From positions 89,393,827 to 89,457,826 of the forward strand of contig CM060892.1 of NCBI GenBank assembly GCA_030762935.1: DNA of 64,000 nt, given 5' to 3'. The stretch comes from Hymenopus coronatus. Taxonomy: Eukaryota > Arthropoda > Insecta > Mantodea > Hymenopodidae. A model generated the notes under the pieces. The model saw only the letters and a list, made by a program, of their open reading frames with translations, searched no databases and was not told the origin of the DNA. This document shows, piece after piece, positions 46,564 through 57,998 of this stretch (positions are counted from its first letter, which is position 1; each line of letters opens with the position of its first letter). The position numbers were made by a program, and so were the translations under genes.

Positions 46564-48218
46564 ACTTCCTCTACAAAAGGTACGTTTTGGTAGGTACAGA
46601 AGGTATACATTTCACACTAAAAACAGCACCGAGATTTCACCGGAAATGCATGTTTTGATGACTCCTTAAGAAAAAAAAACTTTTTCACATAAATGTCCCT
46701 GTGTATCCATGTGCAAATCCGTAAGTAGTGTAACTAGAGAAATTGGTTTGGTTAAATACTAAACTTGGTCTACCAGTTCGGCATCTTTTGAAGTTGAGAT
46801 GCGGATATTTTCAAGACGTTCTCCCACAACATATTACCCTTTACGAGGAAAAAATTTTTGATTCTCAAAAATGGCTCTTACGATGTTGATTGAAATCTTA
46901 TATTTTTAATACATTTTCATGTAAAATGAAATGTATATCTTGAATTTTCTAGCAATAGGCTCTGATTTTCCTTTTACTCTGGATAGCTTTTGCATATCTG
47001 TTAAACTGTACGAGATAGACAAATGTCATTATACAAAAAATCTTATGTGTTCCACTCTCTGTTTAACTGTTTTACAAAAAAAAAACTTATCTTAAAAAAT
47101 ATTATTCTTTTAGGTATATCATATTAATCAAGATAAACATCACCGTAAGTGGTCCTTTTACTAGTTTCTTTGTAAGTAAAAGGAAAATGGGCTAAAGGCA
47201 TAGTTAAATCTTTTAAAACGGGTTCTCTAAGTGAAATAATTGAAATGCTCTTGTCTGATTGTTAGGAGAGTCAAGAAATGTGTCTGCTTAAAACGAAAAC
47301 CAATATCTAGAAATATTTCGAAAACGGTTAAGTCTACAAAAAATGTATAATATATATTGTGTTTTAATGAGATCTACATGTTGTCTATTGTTTTTGTTTA
47401 TCTCTTACAGTTTACAAGATATACAAAAGTCATCCGTAATGAAGAGGTCTTCAGGGCTATTTGAAAATCGTTAGAGCCATTTTTGAGAAAATCAAAATGT
47501 TCTAAAAACGTAAAGGGTAGGAGATTTGGAGATGGGGAGATTTTATTGAAAATCTTCGTGTCACATCCTTGGAAGATACTGAATAAAATACCAAATTAGG
47601 TATTTAACTGACCTCGTTTTTGAGCTATACTGCCTAAAGTGATACACGTGCATACAGACACACATACAGGGGCCAGACTGGATTGATCTCAAAACATGTA
47701 TTTTCAGTGAAATCTCGGTATTGAAAGTTTTTTTGTAATACAACATCTTCCGTATCCACTATGTGTTTTATGCATACGGGCTAGAGACAGTAAAAATGTT
47801 TCTCTCATTAAATAATGAACTTTGTCATAAAATATAGTAATAGTTGTAATAAAAACTATTGTTGTTATTACTATGCTTTGTATATTTCCTTTTCAGGTAT
47901 TCGAGATATTATTGGTTTACAATTCGCAATACTTTTACTTTTCTCAAACAGGAAGTCGTCGTTTGTTTCTCCCATTTCTTGGCTAAGCAAGGAGGGTCAA
48001 AATCGCAATCAACATATAGCGACCGGCTCTTTAAGGATTTTACTACTTCTTAAGGTTAGTGCATTCATATCTTTCCCTTGTATATACAAGGAATTAAGTA
48101 ATAGGTAATTTATACTAATGTTTATCTCTGTTAGTATGCGCTAGATAAAATAATAAGGTTTTGTGTGGATAGATAGATTGTTCTAAAATATATAAAGTCT
48201 TTAGAGTAACAAATCAGA
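46564..48218 (-). repeat. HP repeat, minus copy split by a nested plus copy
   Basis: Left part 46564-47040 ends GAGATAGACAAATGTC then ATTATACAAAAAA. Right part 47792-48218 resumes AAAAATGTTTCTCTCATTAA and runs through a degraded GAGATATTATTGG, TTACTACTTCTTAAGG and AAATCAGA at the 5' end. The plus copy at 47041-47791 sits at the same internal A-tract as the nested copy at 19096. Confidence 0.8.
47041..47791 (+). repeat. HP repeat, full copy nested in another HP
   Basis: TCTTATGTGTTCCACTCTC to GCTAGAGACAGT. Has a deletion near 47460, where GGGCTATT joins GAAAATCGTTAGAG. A-runs flank both ends. Confidence 0.85.
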
Positions 48219-48225
48219 TAAAGTC

Positions 48226-48345
48226 GTTATTCGTTTTTCTCGTGGTGATGAATGGGGACGGGAATTTCAAAGCAATTACATATTGATACACTTCTTAAAA
48301 ATCTGACTATGGTTTCAGTATACTACATCCTTATTATACCAAATC
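48226..48345 (-). repeat. HP repeat, internal fragment
   Basis: Degraded minus segment: TTTTTCTCGTGGTG, TTCAAAGCAATTACATA, AAAAATCTGACTATGGTTTC. It precedes a plus copy. Confidence 0.4.
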
Positions 48346-48374
48346 AGAAAATTTGCCTCGGTTAAAACGAAGTA

Positions 48375-49142
48375 GATAAGGAATACTTGCTTCCTTGTAA
48401 GTAGAAGGGACATCAGGGAATAAACTAGGCTAAATCCATAGTCATATCTTTTAAAAGCTGGTCTTATTTGAAACAACAGAAGTTCGGTTCGTATTGCATG
48501 GCCTGCATAAAACAAGAGAGGAGTCGAAACGTCACTTCCCGTTTGAGAAAGTTAAAGTAGTTTAAAATTGAAACCAATAACAAGGAACATCTCGGAAACG
48601 GTCAGCTTTACATAAAAAAAAAAAACTTACAAGACATGAATTGTGTGATTTAGCTAGACCTACTTTTTTGTGTAGTAAGTTTTTGTTCACCTCTTACGAT
48701 TTAACCATTATTCAAAACTCATCCAGAATAAAGGGATATTCAGGGGTTATTTCCAGAAAATTCAAAGTATGCATTTTATTTGTGATGTAAATATCTTTAA
48801 TATATTTAATCAAAATCGTTAGAGCCATTTTTGAGAAAAACAAAATTTTCAAAAATATGTCCATGTAAAGGGTAATTTGGGGCAAGAGGATTTTCTTGAA
48901 AATCTTCACGTCGCATCCTTGGAAGATGCTAAACCTGAATACCTAGTTTGGTGTTTAACGAACTTTTTGTTTTTGAGCTATGCTGTTCACAGGAACACAC
49001 ACGGGCTTGTTTATAAACATGCTCTTTTCGGACTCGGGACCTCATATCAACATATTTTTGGTGAAATATCGACATCGAATTTTTTAGTAGAATACAATAG
49101 CTTCTCTAGCCACATTGTATGAACATACGTGCTAGAGAAAGT
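48375..49142 (+). repeat. HP repeat, 5'-truncated copy
   Basis: Starts at ATACTTGCTTCCTTGTAAG and is complete to the 3' end. The end hairpin has a changed stem that still pairs (CTAGC..AC with GTGCTAG, GTATG with CATAC) before GAGAAAGT. Confidence 0.85.
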
Positions 49143-49182
49143 AAAAACTTAAAATCCATCACAACGTCCTCTAAATAAAAAA

Positions 49183-49996
49183 TCTTATGTTCCATTTACA
49201 TGAGTTTCTCTATATCTCTGCAACACATTATTGTTAGAAAGCTTATGCTGCTAGTTGCTTCCTGCAAGTCGAGAAAAAAAATTGAAGAAATAGTCTTATT
49301 ACTTGCTTCCTTGTAAGTAGAAGCGAAATAAGGGTTACCATAGGTTAAAGTGATAGACAAAAGCTGGCTGCTATGAGACTGAAGTTCCTTTATTTGTATA
49401 GACAGGAGTTGACAAATTCTTGTATGAGAAAATTATGTTTTTTTTAAAGCCGAAACCAAAAACAAGGTAATATAATATAACATAAATTGTGTGTTTTAAC
49501 GTGCCCTACATTTTTTTTTGTTTAGAAAGTGTTTATCTCTTAAGGTTTAAGAGCTATGCAAAGTGCCGTAAATTTCATCCAGAATAAACTTCCGAAACTA
49601 TTCCCAGAAAATTGAAGATGTAAATTTTATTTGTTGTTAGGCAAATATCTTTATTATACGATATTTTAATCAAAATCGTTAGAAGCATTTTTAAGAAAAT
49701 CAAAATTTTCGAAAAAAGTTCCAAATAAAGGGTAGTTTGGAACTAGGGGATTTTTCCCAAAATTTTCGTATCGCATCTCTGGAAGATACTCAACTTAAAA
49801 ACCAAGTTCAGTATTTTACCGACTTTTCGTTTTTGAGTTATCGTGTTCACAGGAACAGGGATTTTTTTTTAAAATGCTTTGTTTTTATACAAGGGACCCT
49901 AAAACATATATTTACGTTGAAATTTCGTTATCGAATTTTTGAGTGGAGTGCAATATCTTCTCTATACACTATGTACATAGTACGATTAGAGAAAGT
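49183..49996 (+). repeat. HP repeat, full copy
   Basis: TCTTATGTTCCATTTACATG to CGATTAGAGAAAGT. The CA tract has been lost (CACAGGAACAGGG). It lies head to tail about 40 bp after the previous plus copy. Confidence 0.9.
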
Positions 49997-50880
49997 AAAA
50001 CAATTTAATGGCATTTACTTTCCCCCATAATATCGCGCAGCATTTACTATCCATTTCTTTTTACAACGCATAATTTGCGCGATATTGTACAGCCAAAACT
50101 AAAATACTTCATTCTGTACACAGATGAGCATTCATTATTTAAACTAGACTATACTAAGAGCAATACACACCACAGTTTGAATGATGACACAGTACATTGG
50201 CGCGTAACATTCTAAGTATTTGAAACTCATTATCTCTGCATTTTAATCGTTTTTTATCACACTCACGTACAATTGTTTTTCTAACTTTATCGCACTCAAG
50301 TGCTTTTGTTTGCTCTCTGAACTAATGTTCGTCTCATAATAATACTATCAGTGTGCAGTGATATTCCCGTACATAATGGAGGAATTTCGAAAACATTTTG
50401 GTGAAACGTCTATCGCTGAAATAGACATATTAATTGAAAACTCAAAGCCGAGGAATACTAAAAACAACAGAAAGAGTGAGTGGAACAAGATCAACGAGGC
50501 CATGATTTATGATATGGGTATCAAGTTGCAGTGATTTCGGTGCAAATATACGTCAAGACAAATTCAGGATTATTATTCTTCGATTACATATAGGCTAATC
50601 ATTGTTACTTTATTCACAAAATAGTCTTATTAAATACAACTCGAGCTACAACTTTTCTCTAGATAAATTCGCGAAGGCACAAGTTGCTCGCGAATTTATC
50701 GATAGAAGTTAGAGCTCTCGTTATACTACTTATGATAAATTACTGTCGAGAGAAAGGTGTAGGAAAAACGTGGGTAAAGCGCCATTTGAGAAAGAAAAAC
50801 TGCAAAATATATTTTGGTACTCGACCATTAACCGATTAAGTTCCTCCACTGCTGTACTTTGCATGATGAGCAACAGTCTT
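49997..50880. other. segment with two inverted repeats and a 52-codon frame
   Basis: IR1 pairs AATATCGCGCA (about 50029) with TGCGCGATATT (about 50080). IR2 pairs GATAAATTCGCGA with TCGCGAATTTATC (about 50663-50702), with weaker pairing beyond. Between them ATG at 50376 opens 52 codons: MEEFRKHFGETS, EIDILIENSKPRNTK and KSEWNKINEAMIYDMG. The PRNTKN..W arrangement faintly recalls the N-terminus of Crypton-type recombinase relatives. Weak; could be an unrecognised DNA transposon remnant. Confidence 0.3.
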
Positions 50881-50884
50881 GGCA

Positions 50885-51347
50885 AATTGAAACCAATAAT
50901 GAAGAATGCCTCCAAATGGTTCAACCCGGAATACAAAAATGCATTTGATATAAATTATGCTTTTACGAAATCTACATTCTTGTGTAATAAGTTTTTACAT
51001 ATCTCTTAGCAGCTATGCAACAGTCGCCCAGAATGAAAATATCTGCAGAAAAAATTTAAGATATGCATGTCACTTGTGATGAAAATATCGTAAATACAAT
51101 ATGGTATTTTAATCATTAGAGCCAAATTTGAGAAAAGTAAATGTTTCGATCAAGTTTCCCAGGACAACAAGCGGAACTTCGTTTTTGAGTTAAGCTTTCA
51201 GAAACGCACACGTGTGCGCGCCGACTTTTTCTTGTATTGAGGGAACTGAATACAGTAGACTTATTTCCAGTGAAATCTCGGTATCAAATTTTAGGTGGAA
51301 CACAAATCCTTCTCTTCCAACTACGCACATGTACAGGTAGAGAACTA
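50885..51347 (+). repeat. HP repeat, 3' half, degraded
   Basis: From AATTGAAACCAATAATGAAG to TGAAATCTCGGTATCAAAT and a decayed hairpin ending GTAGAGAACT. The region with the CCAAACTT hairpin is deleted. Confidence 0.75.
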
Positions 51348-53762
51348 AAACGAATAGTATGTGGAAACTATATCTTCGTTAATGTAGTAAACAATTCTCA
51401 AAGTCAAAACCATTTTCTATACAAACTTTAAATTTAGAGAATTCTGTTTATAATTTAAAAACGATCTCCCGGTCATCCAAGAATTAGAATATCTGGTTTA
51501 AAAGCCAGGCATAAAATACCATGGAAATAAACTTAAGAAAATTGAGTTTTTATATAAGTATACCCATTTTAATGTTGACGAGAACAGAGCAACGTAGAAA
51601 AAAAAAGTGAAACCTAACCTCAGTTCAGTTGATATAAATATGGCTGCTCTGAAAACCACCTCCTGCTTTGCAATTGCTGGTGAAACTATTTTCCCTTGTT
51701 TGAGTATTTGAAGTTCATTATATAAAAGTTATTAGGAGATCTCAAGACTAAAAATATTGAGCACCGCTGATTCTAGATTTTTCTATCCCAACACACACAC
51801 ACACACACTCCCACAACTGTTTCTAAAGATGCTAGTTTTGTACTCAGGGATCTTAAAACATGTTTACAGTAAATTATATTAAATTATTACTTCTTATATT
51901 AATATAGTTGTTAAAATAAGACAGTAGTGTCTATGAATATAGATGCAAGTCATTATAAATTTTCGATTCAAATATAAAATACAATTTATAATTTCTTTTC
52001 TCTGAGTACTGTTTTGAATTGCGATGCTAAATACCTTTGTACGGCGAGTTACACAATACGGTTTTCACAAAGAGAACCGTAACAAAAGCCTATTCTGCTT
52101 TCTTTCATTCTCATCAGTTTGGTTTGCTGACTTCATTGATGTTTGAGTAATGACAAACGGGCACCCAGATGACAGTCGTCTCCAAGCGTAATGTATCAAT
52201 CTTGCAGTGTTCATTTCACTGTGTGTCTTGAAAGAGAAATACAAGTAAAAAAACATTATGCTACAACACGATATTCAAAGTTATGAATGCTTCAATGGTG
52301 TTCTAGAAATTCTGGGTCTTCAGATGTATTCGGCCTTTAGCGCTAGTGGTTTTAAAGAAATTACGTCATTTTTATTTCATTGAGCCCCTTGTCTCGAAGG
52401 GGTGTTGCAGATATGAACCTTGGACTGCATGCATTGCCAACTTCGTAAACAGGGCTGCCGGGCGGTGCAGAATTGTTTTCTCACCAGGACATTTTGTGCA
52501 TTCTGTGTAGGTCAGTTTTCATTTACTGCTGTAAAGAGCATGAACAAGCGTATATTGTAGCGGGGAAGTTGTGCAACTATAGCCCTATTACTTGCAAGTT
52601 TACGAGACGCAAGTGAATGTTGCAAATGTAAACATTGGAAAGGTACGATACACGTCCTATTTCTCTAAAGTGACTTCGAAACTCTTAACATCCATTCCTC
52701 CTACTCACCCTTCGTTAGTGTCTAGTATTGAATTAAGGCGCGGAGGTAAAGACCGAATAAAACTAAAGACCCCGTATATCGTACCATTACACTCATCTGC
52801 GCAAAACGACACAAGCACTGGTTTCAAGAGGTGGTGGTGGTGGTATTGGGGAGGCAGGTGAAAAGTTAAGGACACCCAAAATATGAGTTGGATTCTCACC
52901 AACCAAAATAAACCTGCAAGCTATGGTTTACTTCTTGGATTCACTTGATGGCATTACTTCAAGAACTGACTGTGGTGTTATGCTTGCTAGTGTACTCGTA
53001 TCCGTGCTGTTCTTATATTCATCTGTTTATTTTTTTACTAATCTATTTCATCCGTTGAAGTCTAACTTTACTACCTATTGGCAGGTAGCTCAAAAAGAGT
53101 CATTAGGGGAGCTAATCGAAAGGAATGCATTTCAATCCTGTTCCTACATGGTACAGTTTCACATTACCACTGTTTTACATTAAACTTAAAGTTATTGCGT
53201 ATTATTCTGTATCCGTCCCTTCTACAGCATGCATAATTTACATTAACATTTTAAGAGTAATTTCCACCCTTTTCTGGCTCTTGCACACCTCAATCACAGA
53301 TGTTCCACTTTTCCGCTAAAGAAGTCTACCCATTGAGATAATATATGTCGTATCAGGAAATTAGAAGATATTTATAAGAGATATCAATTAGATTAAGAAG
53401 GGACAAATATGCTTTCAATGGCCAAGGAGGAAATTATGTGAAACACGTTGAAAAGTGCAAAGACGGATTTTACTGAAGTGTGAATTTGCCCAGTACACGG
53501 GTTGGCAAGCGACCCGGTAGACATGTACCGTTACTAGAAGGACCCGAAGGGATGAAAAGTTTATCACCCGATGTGGTCATGACTAAAAACGGGATTCGTG
53601 TTGGCCGAGGGAAGCGACAAACTTGCTGTAAGAGATAAGCCGTGCTATTTGATCCAGACGAACGGGCTCTTTACGGCCATTATAGAAACAGTGTTAATTA
53701 ATACACCAAAGTGTCTTAAGTAATAAGGAAACGCGGTCGCGTGAATAGTGTCTGAAGGGGGG
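51348..53762. other. intergenic, minor HP relic
   Basis: 51790-51875 has an ACACACAC tract, CTAAAGATGCTAGTTTTG and CTTAAAACATG, a small HP 3' relic. The rest, including GC-richer bits at 52390-52480 and 53490-53760, is unassigned. A (GGT)n stretch lies at 52831. Confidence 0.35.
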
Positions 53763-54025
53763 GGGGGACTTAGGAGGAATGCATGTGTGTTCGACGGCAG
53801 AAAATATCAAAGAAAAGAAATAAATGAGTTCAACAGTAATCGTGAACCCAAAGGAAACCAGTTGTGTCTGAACACCACTCCTGAGAAAGAGTCCATGCTG
53901 ACATGTCCTGAACTAGGGCGGCCACACTTCCACACCATTCCTTAATCTCCTGAACCGTAATGTGGGAATCCCTTTAAAGCAACCTCTAATGTGAACCACT
54001 AGACCATCTGGTTCTCAGCCTGTTC
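53763..54025 (-). repeat. possible tRNA-headed SINE, family of 39248
   Basis: On the minus strand from about 54012 it reads ATGGTCTAGTGGTTCACA (A-box-like) and then TACGGTTCAGGAGATTAAG (B-box-like). It is followed by a body sharing TGGTGTGGAAGTG, CATGGACTC and GAACACACATGC-like blocks with 39248-39420. Confidence 0.4.
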
Positions 54026-54602
54026 GCGCATCTTCCTCTTGTTCTGGAGTCCCACATGGTTATTCTAATAGTCCATCAGTTGCTATACATTCTCCCAATT
54101 TCCATTTGAATGGTTCTGGCCGATAATTGTGTTCCTCTTACCCGTTCTCTTCCAGATCTCCTCATTACGTCTCCCTGTCTCCATTTTTCGTTGATATACC
54201 TGTATCAGTGTGTTCATTTTCTCTTGTAATAACCACATTGTAGCCAAACTCTTTTCCAACAAGAACTCTTATTTACTTCTCAAACTGATCCCAGTCAGAA
54301 TCTACTCATAAATATCTGACCTTTTCAAATGCTTTCGCAATAATTCTGACATATAATTAATTTCCTTTCACAATCCACGCCATGACTACTACTGCTGGTT
54401 ACGATTTTCCCGCCGAAACTGAATTCAACTGCTCATGGTGTATCTACTCCCAGTTGAAACGGAACTCTGGGCACGCTTTGTTCCCCTTTTTATACCTCTC
54501 GGTCACATGGACGAAAACTACTAGAAGCAGTCGTACGAGCCTACAACAGCAGGTGTCACAAACTTACTCAGATGTAACAATGCCGGGCTGTGATATAAAA
54601 AA
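54026..54602. other. intergenic, nothing recognised
   Basis: Mixed composition; no domain or repeat recognised. Confidence 0.35.
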
Positions 54603-55600
54603 TCTGATGTGTACAATTCACATGACTTTCTCTATATCCCTGCAACACATTATTCTTAAAAAGTTTATAGTTCTATTTACTTCATTCTAGTCAGTAAAAC
54701 ATTAGCAGAAATAGCCATATTACTTGCTTCCTTGTAAGTAGAGGTGAAATAAGGGAGTACCATAGGTTAAAATGATAATCAAAAGCAAGTTGCTACGTCA
54801 CTGAAGTTCCTTTGTTTGTATGTATGGACAGCAGTTGACAAATTCCTGTATGAGAAATGTATGTTATTCATAGCAGAAACCAAAAATAGGGAATGTCTCA
54901 AAAACGACGAACTCCACAAAGAATGTATGTAAAATAAATTGTGTGTTTTAACATGCTCTACATTTTTTGTGTAGTAAGCTTTTGTCCATCTCTTACGGTT
55001 TAGCAGTTATTCAAAATTCAGTAAAATTCATCCAGAATAAACTACTCTTCAGAGGCTATTCCCAGAAAATTCAAGATATACATTTTATTTGTCAGGTAAA
55101 TGTCTTAAATATACGACATTTTCATCAAAAACGTTAGAGCCATTTTTGAGAAAATCAAAATTTTCGAAAAAAGTTATTCAAAATTCAGTAAAATTCATCC
55201 AGAATAAACTACTCTTCAGAGACTATTCCCAGAAAATTCAAGATATACATTTTATTTGTCAGGTAAATGTCTTTAATATACGACATTTTCATCAAAATCG
55301 TTAGAGTCATTTTTGAGAAAATCAAAATTTTCGAAAAAAGTTCCATATAAACTTAAATACCAAGTATAGTATTTTATCTAATTTTCGTTTTTTAATTATC
55401 ATGTTCATAGACACACGGACACACGGACAAACACACAAACACACGGACCTTTTTCGAAAATGTTTTTTTTTTTAGATAAAGGGGACCCTAAAACATATAT
55501 TTCCGGTGAAATCTCGGTATCGAATTTTTGGGTGGAGTGCAATACCTTCTCTATACACTATGTACATAGTGCGTATGTACATAGTGCGTATAGAGAAAGT
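54603..55600 (+). repeat. HP repeat, full copy with internal 167-bp duplication
   Basis: Longest full copy (about 1 kb). TCTGATGTGTACAATTC to GTATAGAGAAAGT. 55006-55172 and 55173-55339 are a near-identical tandem pair of the family's internal segment. The end hairpin also carries a duplicated GTACATAGTGCGTAT in its loop side. Confidence 0.95.
55006..55339. repeat. tandem duplication, 167-bp unit inside HP
   Basis: Both units begin GTTATTCAAAATTCAG and end TTTTCGAAAAAA, with only a handful of differences. Nearby family members have a single unit, so this is a local, recent duplication. Confidence 0.95.
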
Positions 55601-56273
55601 AAAAACCTTCCGACAACACACGTGTCCAGTCGCTTTGGTATAACGATCACAGCTGCGATGTCAAAAGAACTTGCATGGCTACTAAATCACGTGAGGCAAT
55701 GGATACCAACAATCAGCTTTCACTTACTGTACACACATGTTCAGCGATTATGTCCGTGGGGTGTCGTCAAAATTTTAATCAGTAATTTCTTTTCTCTTAG
55801 TGGATATAATGTTTCTAGTTGCCTGAGGGACAGGTCAGCATTTTCGGAACATGGGCTTGTCGGTGTAACTTCCTCTATTTGATTTTCTAATTGTTTCCGT
55901 TTGTGGCATTTTACACATAGGAAAGTATACGTTCAGCGGTATCCTTCTTACCACAGTATAAATATTCTTCTGTTTCGCAAAAATGAAAACGGCTCAAGTA
56001 CGATTTAAAACAGCCGTGATTCGTAAAAACTTGGAATAGATAATAGTTTGGTTTACCTTGTTTTTTGCTTCAACCAAAATCTTATATTATATTATTCATC
56101 AGTATCACACATCTTCTATAATGCATTAATCAATTTTGTATGGTCGTCTACCTAATCTGCATTTGATTCTACCTTTTTTTTTCGTTGTTCAGCCAACATG
56201 GTGTTCGGTATAACTCATGCTACGAGTTTAATCAATTATGATTTAGTGGATATACCACAACCATTTAGAAAGT
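55601..56273. other. intergenic, nothing recognised
   Basis: No repeat or coding signal recognised. Confidence 0.35.
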
Positions 56274-56919
56274 AACGAACGGTTTTGCATAACTAAACAA
56301 TAATGAAAAAATATCAATACAAAACGTTACTTGCAGAGAGCACCTTACTCTATTTTTCAACGTAATTTCCATTCTGTCAAAACATTTATTATTACGTGGT
56401 ACCGATGTCATACTTTTCTACCACCAAAGAACTTATTCGTGTTTGAATACATGAAATGTTCGGCAATCGAATTTTATGGAGAAATAACGCAAGTGTTTGG
56501 TGATAATGTAATGCACGAGTCTTCAGTGAGGAAATCACGCATAATTTACGAGCAATCAAGAAAGAACCAGATGCACAACAAAGACCTCGGTGAAAGTTCA
56601 CCGATCATTATTGAAGAGCTCAAAGCAAACGTTAAAAGAATTCAGAAACACCAGTGTTTCACTTTGGACACCGTACACGATTTTCTGGATGGAAGAGATT
56701 TCCCAGAAGATGAAGATCTCCAAGTGGCTCTGGCATCTACTCATATCATTAGCGGTGGAAGAGTAAACAAACATCTGCATTGAAAAGTCGGTACCACGTG
56801 ACAAATACCTAGATAGCAATGGCGATTACGTTGAGAAAAGGCGTAAGGTACTTTAACTTTGTAAATAAAGATTGTGTTGATATATTCAGGTATTGTTTAG
56901 TTATGCCAAATCGTTCCTT
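56274..56919 (+). mobile_element. internally deleted mariner with both terminal repeats
   Basis: Terminal inverted repeats at 56274-56302 and 56891-56919 match at 26 of 29 positions (core GCATAACTAAACAATA). Between them lies a transposase reduced to its N-terminal DNA-binding part and C-terminal tail. Total about 650 bp against 1.3 kb for a full mariner. The outermost bases may extend a few nucleotides beyond the repeats called here, as no clear flanking TA was settled. Confidence 0.8.
56451..56856 (+). pseudogene. mariner transposase, catalytic core deleted
   Basis: ATG at 56451. The N-terminal part MKCSAIEFYGEITQVFGD, NVMHESSVRKSRI, TLDTVHDFL matches the HTH region of mariner lineages with GDNVMS.SSVR. 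The C-terminal part keeps GRDFPEDEDLQVAL and, after a frame change near 56780, SVPRDKYLDSNGDYVEK, ending at 56854-56856. DETW, HDNA and SPD motifs are absent, so it cannot catalyse transposition. The fusion of the two ends is the classic product of internal deletion. Confidence 0.8.
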
Positions 56920-57741
56920 AATTTTTGATGGCCCTCTTTGCTCTATAGCGCTAATGATCATGAATGCTGTTCTTTGTACTTTTAAAATGATATTCCTGTA
57001 TATTTTCCTTTCAAACGTCCTGCTTCAGATTATTACTGCACATAGTAATATAGAGGTCGTACCAGAGAAGACTGTTCATGTCTCTAGTCCTCCTGTATTA
57101 AGTATTTAATCGATTAAAATGTCCCACTGCAGCTCTTACCTTTGCTGCAGTTTTCCACACATGTTGTCCCATATTAATGTTTCCATCAAAATAAATGCCA
57201 GGATATTTAACGTAGCTGTATTATTTATTGAGATTCCCGTCAGTATGGACTATCGTAGTTCAAAGTTTGCGAGTTCCTGCTAGCGAGATCAGTGGTGGTG
57301 GTGGTGGTGGTGGTGGTGGGAACTATCAAGGAATCATTCCACATTAGAGGAGACAAAGATACAGTAAGCAAAGGCTTTAGCACCATCATTATCTAAAATA
57401 AAGTTCAAAGAAATTAAAGCTTACAGTTTTAATCCTGTTTTAAATATACGTTAATAGGAATGAGTATACTCCGCTAAAATAGTAACTAGCGTGCTAGCAG
57501 AGCCCGGAGGATTGGCATAGATAACATGTTCCGTTTACCTCAGCGGTGGTACCAGTATTTCACAACAATTTGCGATGCATTGACATCACCGTGCTTAGCT
57601 TTTATTTTCAAAAGTACGTTTACTTCACAAGTAATACTTGAAACATAAGCTAAAAGTTTAGTTTACTATACAGTTAGTAAGAAACTGAAATTTTTAGTGA
57701 TTCATATTTAACCATCTTTGTAAGGCCAAAAACAAATGAAG
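56920..57741. other. intergenic, nothing recognised
   Basis: Contains the (GGT)n array listed below. Confidence 0.4.
57292..57319. repeat. (GGT)n microsatellite
   Basis: About nine GGT units. Confidence 0.9.
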
Positions 57742-57845
57742 GAGATAAAATGTTAGAGCAACCGCATGGGGAACAGGAGAACCAAGTTAAAACCCCGGCT
57801 GTGGCACTGAATTTTTCAACTGGTTCTAATAGTAGAACATCACTA
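57742..57845 (+). repeat. SINE-2, tRNA-like head
   Basis: TGTTAGAGCAACCGCATGGG (A-box side), AACAGGAGAACC, AAGTTAAAACCCCGGCTGTG (B-box side), GGCACT, then CAACTGGTTCTAATAGTAG. Highly similar to 58865-58966. Resembles a tRNA cloverleaf head of a SINE and not an intact tRNA gene. Confidence 0.65.
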
Positions 57846-57998
57846 CCCTGTGTAATATTCATTATATATAGACAGGAATATTACCATTATACTAAAAATA
57901 GCCTGGTTAGTTTGTCGATAACGTGTTAATGTTACCCGGATACTAAGTACATGCGAAGGTAGTCAATAAAGTTCTCTGAAGGGAGGCCGGATAAAAAA

